From positions 11,212,001-11,276,000 of the forward strand of contig NZ_CP107942.1 in NCBI RefSeq assembly GCF_036053395.1: a DNA stretch of 64,000 nucleotides. The letters are read 5' to 3'. The translations under genes and the position numbers were made by a program. Of this stretch, positions 1-6,745 are shown one piece after another (position 1 is the first letter of the stretch; each line of letters opens with the position of its first letter). The notes beneath the pieces were generated by a model, which saw only the letters and a program-made list of their open reading frames with translations, searched no databases and was not told where the DNA came from. This DNA comes from Actinoplanes sp. NBC_00393 (lineage in GTDB: Bacteria > Actinomycetota > Actinomycetes > Mycobacteriales > Micromonosporaceae).

Positions 1-1
1 G

Positions 2-514
2 ATGCTGGTGCTGCTGCTCGTGGTGCCGTGGCAGGCGGCGGCCGAGGAGTACCTGACCCGCGGCTGGCTGCTGCAGGGCCTCGGGGTGTGGTTCCGCTCG
101 CCGTGGCCGCCGATCGCGGTGCAGGCGCTGGTCTTCGCGGCGCTGCACGGATGGGGTACGCCGTGGGGCTTCGCGGACCTGCTGCTGTTCGGCGTGGTGA
201 CCGGCTATCTGACCGTGCGCACCGGCGGGCTCGAGGCAGCGATCGCCCTGCACGTGATGAACAACCTGGTCAGCTGTGTGATGGCGGCGGCCTACGGCGA
301 GCTCGCGGTGGACGAGACGGCGGCGGACATGCCGTGGCAGATGGCGGTCGTGGACGTGCCGGTGCTGCTCGGCTACGCCGCGGTGATCCTCTGGCTGGCC
401 CGCCGGCGCCAGGTTGCGACGCTCACCCCGCCCGCGCCGGTGCAATATCCGCAAATCGGCCAGCAGGTCGGGGTGGCGCGGCACAGTGAGACCGACGTCT
501 TAGCCGGGTCTTAG
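2..514 (+). CDS. CPBP family intramembrane metalloprotease (5' end cut by window)
   Basis: This is the C-terminal 170 residues of a membrane protein whose start lies outside the window. It carries the three motifs of the CPBP (Abi/Rce1-like) family in order: an EEYLTRGW glutamate pair with arginine near residue 15, a FAALHGW histidine motif near residue 45, and an HVMNN motif near residue 83. These residues bind the catalytic metal within the membrane in this family. Hydrophobic segments surround them and a further helix follows at about residues 118-133, before a polar tail. In bacteria these proteins act in membrane protein processing or peptide immunity; the specific substrate cannot be read here. 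The stop codon overlaps a phased CTTA repeat in front of the next gene. Confidence 0.85.
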   Translation: MLVLLLVVPWQAAAEEYLTRGWLLQGLGVWFRSPWPPIAVQALVFAALHGWGTPWGFADLLLFGVVTGYLTVRTGGLEAAIALHVMNNLVSCVMAAAYGELAVDETAADMPWQMAVVDVPVLLGYAAVILWLARRRQVATLTPPAPVQYPQIGQQVGVARHSETDVLAGS

Positions 515-515
515 C
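497..515 (+). promoter_or_regulatory. Phased CTTA direct repeat, candidate response-regulator site
   Basis: GTCTTAGC occurs twice, at 497-504 and 508-515, with CTTA cores exactly 11 bp apart. One-helical-turn direct repeats are typical of OmpR/PhoB-type response regulator sites. The same CTTA phasing occurs in front of the response regulator gene (5213-5249). It lies about 70 bp upstream of the PepSY gene. Confidence 0.45.
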
Positions 516-584
516 GTTACCGCAGCGTGCCGATAGCTGATCTCCGGCGATCGTGAGCAGGTCAGATCGAGAGGGAGGTCGGAG

Positions 585-1250
585 ATGAACAAGAGGACGC
601 GTACCGGAGTGGTGGTGGCGACCGGCGCCCTGACCGTGCTGGGCCTCGCGGGGGCGGCGCTGGCGGCGGCGGACGAGCCGAGCCCGTCGGTGTCGGGCGA
701 GGTGACAGCGACGGTTTCGCCGGAGCCGTCGGAGTCGGCAAGTGCCGAGCCGTCGGGCGAGCCGTCGAACGGGCCGTCGAGTGAGCCGTCGAGCCGGGCG
801 AGCAGTTCGGCGTCGGCCAGCGCGAGTAGCAGCGCCAGCAGCAGCGCCGCCAGCGGGAACACGAGGATCAGCGCGAACGACGCCAAGGCGATCGCGGTGC
901 ACGCGGCCGGCGGCGGGCGGGCGGTGAAGGTCGAGCGCGACACCGAGCATGGGCGCCAGGTCTGGGACGTGGAGGTCCAGAACGGCAGCGTCGAGCACGA
1001 CATCGACGTGGACGTGACGACCGGCGAGGTGCTGCGGCACAAGCGCGACGACGACAGCGACGACCGGCGCGGCGGCGACGACCGCAGCGGCAGCGATGAC
1101 AGCGACGACCGCAGCGGCAGCGACGACAACGGCGGGGACCGGCACGGCGGCAGCGACGATGACGACGACAACGGCGGCGACCGGCACGGCGGCCGGGACG
1201 ACGACGATGACGACGACAAGGGCGGCGACCGGCACGGTGACGACGACTGA
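585..1250 (+). CDS. Secreted PepSY-domain protein with acidic repeat tail
   Basis: The 221-residue protein starts at an ATG six bases after a GGAGG ribosome site. Residues 1-28 form a signal peptide or anchor, residues 30-95 a low-complexity Ser/Pro/Glu/Ala linker, and residues about 97-155 a PepSY domain (ISANDAKAIAVHAAGG ... VEVQNGSVEHDIDVDVTTGEVL). The tail from about 156 is almost only Asp, Gly, Arg, Ser and His in repeated blocks such as DDRSGSDD. PepSY domains act outside the membrane, often as partners of two-component systems or inhibitors of secreted proteases; the acidic tail may bind cations (inference). Phased CTTA repeats upstream match those before the response regulator gene 4 kb away. 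No essential PepSY catalytic residues exist to check. Confidence 0.8.
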   Translation: MNKRTRTGVVVATGALTVLGLAGAALAAADEPSPSVSGEVTATVSPEPSESASAEPSGEPSNGPSSEPSSRASSSASASASSSASSSAASGNTRISANDAKAIAVHAAGGGRAVKVERDTEHGRQVWDVEVQNGSVEHDIDVDVTTGEVLRHKRDDDSDDRRGGDDRSGSDDSDDRSGSDDNGGDRHGGSDDDDDNGGDRHGGRDDDDDDDKGGDRHGDDD

Positions 1251-1308
1251 ATAAAGACGGCGACTGATAAAGGCGGCGGCTGAATGACGACGGCGGCTGA
1301 GTAGAAGC
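1245..1308 (+). repeat. Degenerate 16-17 bp repeats after the PepSY stop codon
   Basis: Four diverged units built on GGCGACTGA-like blocks (GACTGAATAAAGACGGC, GACTGATAAAGGCGGC, GGCTGAATGACGACGGC, GGCTGAGTAGAAGC) follow the stop codon. They look like continued, decayed repeats of the Asp-rich 3' end of the gene, each carrying its own stop. Confidence 0.4.
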
Positions 1309-1320
1309 AGCGGAGACCAG

Positions 1321-1346
1321 GGGCGCCGGGCGAAAGCCCGGCGCCC
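1321..1346. terminator. Bidirectional hairpin terminator
   Basis: GGGCGCCGGGC pairs perfectly with GCCCGGCGCCC (11 bp) around a GAAA tetraloop. It sits between the convergent PepSY gene and the TetR gene, five bases before the TetR stop codon. There is no U-tract, as is usual for terminators in GC-rich actinobacteria. Confidence 0.8.
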
Positions 1347-1350
1347 TCAC

Positions 1351-1971
1351 CTATGAGCTCCCAGCGCTGCGCCGCACCACATCGACCAGCGCACCCGCCG
1401 CCGCAGCCGCGTCGAAGGCCGAATCCTGCCGTGATTCAGCGATCAGAGCGTCGATCGCGCCGCCGATCATGATGGCGAGGACCCGGGAGTCGACGTCACG
1501 GCGATAAGCCCGGGTCTCCTTGGCCGCGTCGATCAGCGCAGCCAAGGCCCGCCAGCGCGAAGGCGAACCGGGCCGGTCCGGGATCGCAGTGTCGTGGTCG
1601 TCGTCGAGCGCCTCCACGATGACCCGCACATGGTCCGGGTGCGCGGCAAGGTGGCCGATGAGACCGCGGATGTACGCCTCGACCGCCTCCGCCGGCCCCG
1701 CAGCCTGCTCGACCAGCGCACCGACATGCGCGGTGAGCTGCGAGATCACCTCCTGATAGGCGGCCCGGACCAGGGCCGCCTTCGACGCGAAGTGGTAGAG
1801 CACCGCAGCCTTGGTGACCCCGGCCGCGTCGGCGATGCGCTGCAGGGAGCAGCCCGCGTACCCGTGTTCGGCGATCACCTTGATGGTCAGCCCGACGAAC
1901 TGGGCACGGCGGGCCTGCTCGGTGAAGGTGAGCGGCCGCCCGTCCCGGGTGGCGCGCGACGTGCTCGGCAT
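1351..1971 (-). CDS. TetR family transcriptional regulator
   Basis: The 206-residue protein has the N-terminal TetR helix-turn-helix at about residues 18-64, including IADAAGVTKAAVLYHFASK, and an alpha-helical ligand domain after it. The ATG follows GGGAG at a normal distance. It lies 70 bp downstream of the alpha/beta hydrolase gene on the same strand, so the two are probably co-transcribed. The strong palindrome upstream of the hydrolase (3033-3068) is the likely operator, which would make this an autoregulated operon in which the hydrolase or its substrate is tied to the inducer. The ligand cannot be predicted. Confidence 0.88.
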   Translation of the reverse strand: MPSTSRATRDGRPLTFTEQARRAQFVGLTIKVIAEHGYAGCSLQRIADAAGVTKAAVLYHFASKAALVRAAYQEVISQLTAHVGALVEQAAGPAEAVEAYIRGLIGHLAAHPDHVRVIVEALDDDHDTAIPDRPGSPSRWRALAALIDAAKETRAYRRDVDSRVLAIMIGGAIDALIAESRQDSAFDAAAAAGALVDVVRRSAGSS

Positions 1972-2041
1972 GCTGCTCCCGCGAATAAGGTTGGCGTCAG
2001 GAAGACGGCCGGGTCAGGGTGACGTCAGGAAAGCGGCTAGG

Positions 2042-3007
2042 TCAGGGCGGCGTCAGGAAAGCGGCCACGTCGGCCGCGATCCGGTCGGGCTGTTCGCCGT
2101 TGACGGCGTGTGAGGCGCCGTCGTATGTCAGTACCGTACGGTGCCGCAGCGCCGACGACGCGGTTCGCTCGGCCTCCCGCGAGTCGTGCATGACGGAGTC
2201 GCCGGCGAGGATGACCAGCACCGGCACGTCGATGGCGCGAAGCTGGTCCGTCTCGAACCGGGCCGGGGCCGGGCGCTTGATCGCGTAGTTGCGCATCCCG
2301 GACTCGACGAGATCGGCGAGCGGCGTGTCCTCGACCGGCGCGCCGCCCGCGGTCCAGCTGTTGAAACTGTCGCGCCAGCTCTTCGGCAGCCATCGCACCG
2401 ACGCCGGCAGCGACCGGACGATCAGCTCGAGGGGCAGGTCGGCGAAGGTGACGGCCGGGTCGATCAGGATCAGCCCGGCGACCTTCTCGGGGCGGTGCAC
2501 GACCAGGTTGGTCGCGGTCCAGCCGCCGAAGGACATGCCGACCAGGTGGAACTCCTTCTCGGGCAGCTGCTGCAGCAGTTGGTGCAGCCAGTCGGCCTGC
2601 TCGCGGTGGTTCTCGATGGGCCGTTCCTGGATGCTGGCGCCCGGCTCGCCGAGCAGGTCGACGGTGTAGACGGTGCGCAGCCGCAGCAGCGACGGCAGGT
2701 TGTCGGCCCACATCGGTGCGGACGCTGCCCATCCGGGCAGCAGCATCAGCGGCGCCGCGTCCGGCGCCGCGCCGGTGAACCGGTAGACCCGCACCAGGCC
2801 GTAGGTGGTGCGGACGTCCAGTGTGGCCGCGGGTTGTGGCAGGTCGGTCATGGCTTTCTCGTACGCGGAGACGAAGTGGTCACGACCCTGCGCGGAGGTG
2901 AAGTGGCCGACCGGAGCGCTGCCACGGGTGAGGAAGCCTGCGAGGAACAGCAGGAGTGCGGTGATCACGCCGCCGGCGATCATCAGGCGGGGATGGTTCG
3001 TCTTCAC
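2042..3007 (-). CDS. Membrane-anchored alpha/beta hydrolase
   Basis: The 321-residue protein has one N-terminal membrane helix (about residues 9-26) and then an alpha/beta hydrolase fold. The nucleophile elbow is GMSFGGW with Ser159; Asp270 in the LAGDS strand end and His300 in GASHAVNG complete a plausible triad. LPGW near residue 91 is the oxyanion-hole region. It is the first gene of a two-gene unit with the TetR gene. The anchor suggests it faces outward and works on small esters or amides, but the sequence does not show the substrate. No truncation is visible. Confidence 0.85.
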   Translation of the reverse strand: MKTNHPRLMIAGGVITALLLFLAGFLTRGSAPVGHFTSAQGRDHFVSAYEKAMTDLPQPAATLDVRTTYGLVRVYRFTGAAPDAAPLMLLPGWAASAPMWADNLPSLLRLRTVYTVDLLGEPGASIQERPIENHREQADWLHQLLQQLPEKEFHLVGMSFGGWTATNLVVHRPEKVAGLILIDPAVTFADLPLELIVRSLPASVRWLPKSWRDSFNSWTAGGAPVEDTPLADLVESGMRNYAIKRPAPARFETDQLRAIDVPVLVILAGDSVMHDSREAERTASSALRHRTVLTYDGASHAVNGEQPDRIAADVAAFLTPP

Positions 3008-3032
3008 GGAAGCTCCTCTCGCCGAGGTGGTA

Positions 3033-3068
3033 CTTACCGTTCGGTTAGTAGTCTAACCGATAGGTAAG
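3033..3068. promoter_or_regulatory. Palindromic operator for the TetR/hydrolase operon
   Basis: Left arm CTTACCGTTCGGTTAG and right arm CTAACCGATAGGTAAG match at 14 of 16 positions across a TAGT spacer. The site lies 26 bp upstream of the hydrolase start, where it would cover the promoter. TetR-family operators commonly have this form. Confidence 0.75.
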
Positions 3069-3133
3069 CCCGGACGCCGGCGTCGGGGCCTCGAGTGGCA
3101 CTCAGGCCGCCGTGGGAGAGCGGGGACTTTTCG

Positions 3134-4495
3134 TCACGCGTACTGGGAAGGCAGTTCAAGCCGGACCACCGCACCGCCGGACGGGCCCGCGCTGATCTCG
3201 AAAGCGGAAGCGACCTTGCGGGCGATGTCGAGGCCGAGGCCGGTCGAGTCGCCGCCGGAGGCGCCGCGGCGAGCTGCCGAGGCCGGAAATCCGGGCCCCT
3301 CATCAGCGACAGTGAGGACGGCGCCGGGCAGGGCGGCGCCGGGCAGAGCAGCGCCAGGCAGGACGGCGCCGGGCCGGGCGGCGCCGGGCAGGGCGGCGCC
3401 GGGCAGGACGGCACCGGGCCGGGCGGCGTCGCCGGGAAGCGCGGCGAGCGTGACCGAAAGCGCCGTGCCGTCCGGAGTATGGGCGAAGACGTTGCCGAGC
3501 AGAGCGTCCAGCGCGGCCGCGAGGTCGTCGGCAGCGACCGCGACCGGCAGCGGAGCATCCGGGACGCTGCGGTGGATCTCGCGGCCGGTGTCCTCGGCGA
3601 GGACCGCCCAGAACGCCACCCGGTCCCGGACCACGGCCGCCGCGTCGCATCCGGCCGGGACCGCCGGCGTCGTCGTATCCCGGCGGCGAGCCTGCTGGAT
3701 GACCGCGGTGACCGCGCGGGCCAGCTGGTCGGCGGCCGCGGCCACCCGGGCCGATTCGTCCGGATCGCGCAGCGATTCCGCTTCCAGGCGCAGCGCGGTC
3801 AGCGGGGTGCGCAGCCGGTGCGAGAGGTCGGCGATCTGTTCGCGTTCGGCGGCCAGCAGTTCCTGGATGCGGCCGGCCAGATGGTTCAGGGCGCCGGCCA
3901 CTTCGCGCAGCTCAGGCGGCCCGGCGGGCGCGGCGCGGGCGGCCAGGTCGGCGCCGGCGAGGCGGTGTGAGACCTCGGACAGCTCGGTGATCGGCTTCGT
4001 GATGGCGCGCGCCAGGCGGTCGGCGACGAACAGGCCGAGCAGGACCAGCGCCAGCCCGAGCGCGGCCAGGGTGAGCCAGGCACGGCTCACCCCGCGGTTG
4101 ATCTCGGCGTCGGTGACCAGCGTGCGCACGACCGTGGTGCCGTTCGCGCCGATCACCGGCACCGCCAGCTCCTGACCACCGTCGGTGACCACGGTGAGCG
4201 CCTGGCCGCGGGCGGCGGCCAGGCGGACCGCGGGGGTGGGCGCGGCGGGCGCGCCGAGCACGGTTCCATCGGGGAGGAAGACCGTCACCGGTACGGGTTG
4301 AGCCGTCACCGTCAGCCGCAGCACAGTCACGTCGCCGGACCCGACGAGCGGCACGATGGTCTGCACGACGTCGTCGGCGCGGCTCAGCGCCCGGTCCGCG
4401 GCGACCTGCCGGACCAGCACCGCCATCGGGATCAGGAACGCCAGCAGCACGAGCAGGGTGGTGCCGCCGACCAGCAGTGTCAGTCGCTGTCTCAC
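3134..4495 (-). CDS. Two-component sensor histidine kinase (HAMP, HisKA, HATPase)
   Basis: The chosen start is the GTG at 4495, whose GTGA overlaps the stop of the response regulator gene; a longer reading frame upstream would run through that gene. The 453 residues contain TM helix 1 (6-28), an outer sensor region, TM helix 2 (138-158), HAMP (about 159-212), and the phospho-acceptor His226 in LSHRLRTP. The N-box is LLGNVFAHTPDG near residue 335 and the G-boxes are VADEGPGF (D398) and TGLGLDIA. Residues 354-393, between N-box and G1 box in the ATP-lid area, are a Pro-Gly-Ala repeat (LPGAA, RPGAV) coded by 15-bp units, which is unusual. It forms a signal pair with the regulator just upstream. 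Confidence 0.92.
   Translation of the reverse strand: MRQRLTLLVGGTTLLVLLAFLIPMAVLVRQVAADRALSRADDVVQTIVPLVGSGDVTVLRLTVTAQPVPVTVFLPDGTVLGAPAAPTPAVRLAAARGQALTVVTDGGQELAVPVIGANGTTVVRTLVTDAEINRGVSRAWLTLAALGLALVLLGLFVADRLARAITKPITELSEVSHRLAGADLAARAAPAGPPELREVAGALNHLAGRIQELLAAEREQIADLSHRLRTPLTALRLEAESLRDPDESARVAAAADQLARAVTAVIQQARRRDTTTPAVPAGCDAAAVVRDRVAFWAVLAEDTGREIHRSVPDAPLPVAVAADDLAAALDALLGNVFAHTPDGTALSVTLAALPGDAARPGAVLPGAALPGAARPGAVLPGAALPGAALPGAVLTVADEGPGFPASAARRGASGGDSTGLGLDIARKVASAFEISAGPSGGAVVRLELPSQYA
3317..3436 (-). repeat. In-frame 15-bp repeats inside the kinase ATPase domain
   Basis: About eight diverged copies of a 15-bp unit encode LPGAA/LPGAV/RPGAV pentapeptides (residues 354-393 of the kinase). 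The units keep the reading frame and sit between two conserved ATP-binding motifs. Confidence 0.8.
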
Positions 4496-5172
4496 GCCGG
4501 CTCGCTCAGCCGGACCCCGACACCTCGGACGGTGTGCAGGTAGCGCGGCTCCTGCGCGGTCTCGCCGAGTTTGCGGCGCAGCCAGGACAGGTGCACGTCG
4601 ACGGTCTTGTCGGCGCCGCCGTACGGGACCTGCCACACCTCGCTGAGCAGTTCCCGTTTCGTCACCACCTGCCCGGCGCGCTGGGCCAGGTGGTGCAGCA
4701 GGTCGAACTCGCGGGGGCTCAGCTCGACCTCGGCGCCGTCCAGCGTGACCGTGCGGGCCGCGGCGTCGATGCGCAGCCCGCCGATCGTGAGGTCCGCCGT
4801 GGTCTCGGTGTCGGCGCCGCGGCGCAGCACCGCGCGGATCCGGGCGTCGAGTTGAGCGGCGGTGAACGGTTTCACCACGTAGTCGTCGGCGCCGGCGTCG
4901 AGCAGCCGGACCATCTCGGTCTCCTCGTCGCGGGCGGTCGCCACGATCACCGGCACTCGGCTGACCGCGCGCAGCATCCGCAACAGCTCGCGACCGTCCA
5001 GGTCGGGCAGGCCCAGGTCCAGGACGATCAGGTCGGGGCGTTCGGCGAGAGCGGTCTGCAGGCCCTCCATCGCCGCGCCGGCCGCGGCCACCGCGTGCCC
5101 GCGTTCGCGCAGAGCCCGCAGCAGGGTGTTCCGGATCGCCGGGTCGTCCTCGATCAACAGCAGTCGCGCCAC
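4492..5172 (-). CDS. OmpR/PhoB-type response regulator
   Basis: The 226-residue protein has a receiver domain (1-115) with the acidic pocket IEDD, phospho-acceptor Asp52 in LDLGLP and Lys101 in VVKPF, followed by a winged-helix DNA-binding domain (about 130-224, ending YLHTVRGVGVRL). It precedes and overlaps the kinase gene by 4 bp, so the two are translationally coupled. Three CTTA elements at 11- and 22-bp spacing lie just upstream (5213-5249), and two lie upstream of the PepSY gene. This suggests it controls itself and a PepSY partner, as is common for such systems in actinobacteria (inference). Confidence 0.93.
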   Translation of the reverse strand: MARLLLIEDDPAIRNTLLRALRERGHAVAAAGAAMEGLQTALAERPDLIVLDLGLPDLDGRELLRMLRAVSRVPVIVATARDEETEMVRLLDAGADDYVVKPFTAAQLDARIRAVLRRGADTETTADLTIGGLRIDAAARTVTLDGAEVELSPREFDLLHHLAQRAGQVVTKRELLSEVWQVPYGGADKTVDVHLSWLRRKLGETAQEPRYLHTVRGVGVRLSEPA

Positions 5173-5212
5173 GGCTGCACGGTATCCGCCCGGAGGGCCT
5201 GATCAGTGGGTT

Positions 5213-5249
5213 CTTAACCTTCCCTTATCCGTGCCGGGTGCTCCCCTTA
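5213..5249. promoter_or_regulatory. Three phased CTTA elements between response regulator and divergent gene
   Basis: CTTA occurs at 5213, 5224 and 5246, i.e. one and two further helical turns apart (TTCTTAACCTTCCCTTATCC then CCCCTTAGCG). The spacing equals that in front of the PepSY gene. It lies in the 100-bp divergent promoter region. Confidence 0.45.
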
Positions 5250-5274
5250 GCGTCGCCGCGCCCATAGTGGGGGT

Positions 5275-5721
5275 GTGCGACTCTTCGACCGACGTTTCCT
5301 GTTGCTCGCCGCGGGCTGGCTGTTCGCCGCGGTCCTCGCCGTGCTGGTCGGGGTGGTGGGGATCGGCCTGGTCGGCGCGGACCTGACCACCCGGCAGGGC
5401 GGCGCGCCGGTCAGCCAGGAGCAGGTCGAGCGGGAACTGGAAGCCATCGGCCCGGCGCCCACCTCCCCCTCGGCCTCGCCGTCCCCATCGGTCTCGTCCT
5501 CCGGGAACCCGACGAGCCGCTCGTTCCCGACTCGCGGCGGAACCGTGGTCGCCGACTGCGAGCGCATCCTGTCGATGTCCCCCGCGCAGGGTTTCGCGGT
5601 GCACGAGCAGGACGACGACGAGGGCGAGTTCCGCTCGGTCGAGGACAACGACGTCCGGGTCGACGTGGACCTGACGTGCGAGGCCGGGGTGCCGCAGATC
5701 CTCGTGCAGGAGGAGAGCTGA
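5275..5721 (+). CDS. Small membrane-anchored secreted protein, function unknown
   Basis: The GTG start gives 148 residues: a positively charged start (RLFDRR), one long hydrophobic helix (about 8-34), a Ser/Pro linker (55-78) and a small outer domain with two cysteines (in VADCERIL and DLTCEAG) that could form a disulfide. The last third is acidic. It is divergent from the response regulator and shares its CTTA-containing promoter region, so it may be part of the regulon and may act as an accessory sensor or target of the kinase (inference). No family is recognised. Confidence 0.65.
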   Translation: MRLFDRRFLLLAAGWLFAAVLAVLVGVVGIGLVGADLTTRQGGAPVSQEQVERELEAIGPAPTSPSASPSPSVSSSGNPTSRSFPTRGGTVVADCERILSMSPAQGFAVHEQDDDEGEFRSVEDNDVRVDVDLTCEAGVPQILVQEES

Positions 5722-5737
5722 GACACCCCGGCTCCGG

Positions 5738-6733
5738 TCAGAACCGCACTTCGCCCTGGTTGAGCACGCGCGGGTGGAAGTACGCCGCCTGGATCTCGGC
5801 GTTGCTGTTGCTGCCGCGCAGTTGCTCGGACCACACCATGAAGTACGCCCACCGCGGCTGCGACGTGAGCAGCGAGGCGTTCGGCACCTTGCCCATCTCG
5901 GCGATCGCGATCGGCTTGCCGGCCGCGATCGACTGCATCTGCTGGTAGTCACCGGACGACGGGTGGTTCTTGTACCAGACGTCGAGGGATACGACGTCGG
6001 CGTAGTTCGCGCCCGGGTAGTACGACGACCAGCCGCCGGACGGGTTGTCCTGGACGTTCCACACCCAGATCAGGTTGGTCAAACCCTGGCTGTCGAAGTA
6101 GTCCTTCATCTGCTGGTAGATCTTGGCGCCGCCGTTGGCGCCGGGCCGGCCGCCCCACCAGTTCCAGGTCTCGTTCATCTCGTGGAAAGGCCGCCACAGC
6201 ACCGGGATCCCGGCGTCACGCAGCTGCCGCAGGTAGGGCACGACCGCCGCCATCCGGCTGCGCCACGTGGTGTTCAGCGCGGTGCCGCCGGTGACGATCT
6301 GCTGGAACTGGGCGTCGGTGATCCGGGTCTTGACGCCGCCGTCGAACTCGCAAGTGGCCGGCCCGGTCGGGGTGCAGGCGTGCCAGGTCAGGGCGACCAG
6401 CGAGCCGTTGGCCCATTCCTGCTTGGCCTGGTCGACGACCCGCTGCCGGTTGGCCTGGTCGGTGGCGCGGAACATCATCTCGCCGCCCCACAGGCCGGGC
6501 CACTGCCCGGTGACCGCGTTGACCTGGGCGGTGTACGCGCCGGGAGCGCCGGCCGGTTCCTTGTTGTGCTGCCCCGACACGATCGACGTGCCGCTGATCG
6601 ACCGCAGATAGTTCAGCACGGTCGTCTTGTTCGTCGCGGGGAAGGCGGATGCGGAGGGAGCGAACTGGATCATCGCGGCGGCGCCGAGCGCCAGTGCCGC
6701 CCCGATGACCAGCGGGGGACGGGGGATCTTCAC
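5738..6733 (-). CDS. Secreted beta-mannanase, glycoside hydrolase family 26
   Basis: The 331-residue enzyme has a signal peptide (1-30, cleaved near SASA-F) and a single GH26 (beta/alpha)8 barrel. The acid/base is Glu185 in WRPFHEMNE and the nucleophile Glu279 in IAIAEMG, the two motifs that define GH26. WNWWGG after the acid/base is typical of the mannan-binding cleft. It hydrolyses internal beta-1,4-mannosidic bonds outside the cell. No carbohydrate-binding module is attached. It is the last gene of the mannan operon, 12 bp after the GH5 gene, and is convergent with the small anchored protein 17 bp away. Confidence 0.9.
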   Translation of the reverse strand: MKIPRPPLVIGAALALGAAAMIQFAPSASAFPATNKTTVLNYLRSISGTSIVSGQHNKEPAGAPGAYTAQVNAVTGQWPGLWGGEMMFRATDQANRQRVVDQAKQEWANGSLVALTWHACTPTGPATCEFDGGVKTRITDAQFQQIVTGGTALNTTWRSRMAAVVPYLRQLRDAGIPVLWRPFHEMNETWNWWGGRPGANGGAKIYQQMKDYFDSQGLTNLIWVWNVQDNPSGGWSSYYPGANYADVVSLDVWYKNHPSSGDYQQMQSIAAGKPIAIAEMGKVPNASLLTSQPRWAYFMVWSEQLRGSNSNAEIQAAYFHPRVLNQGEVRF

Positions 6734-6745
6734 GAATACCTCCTT

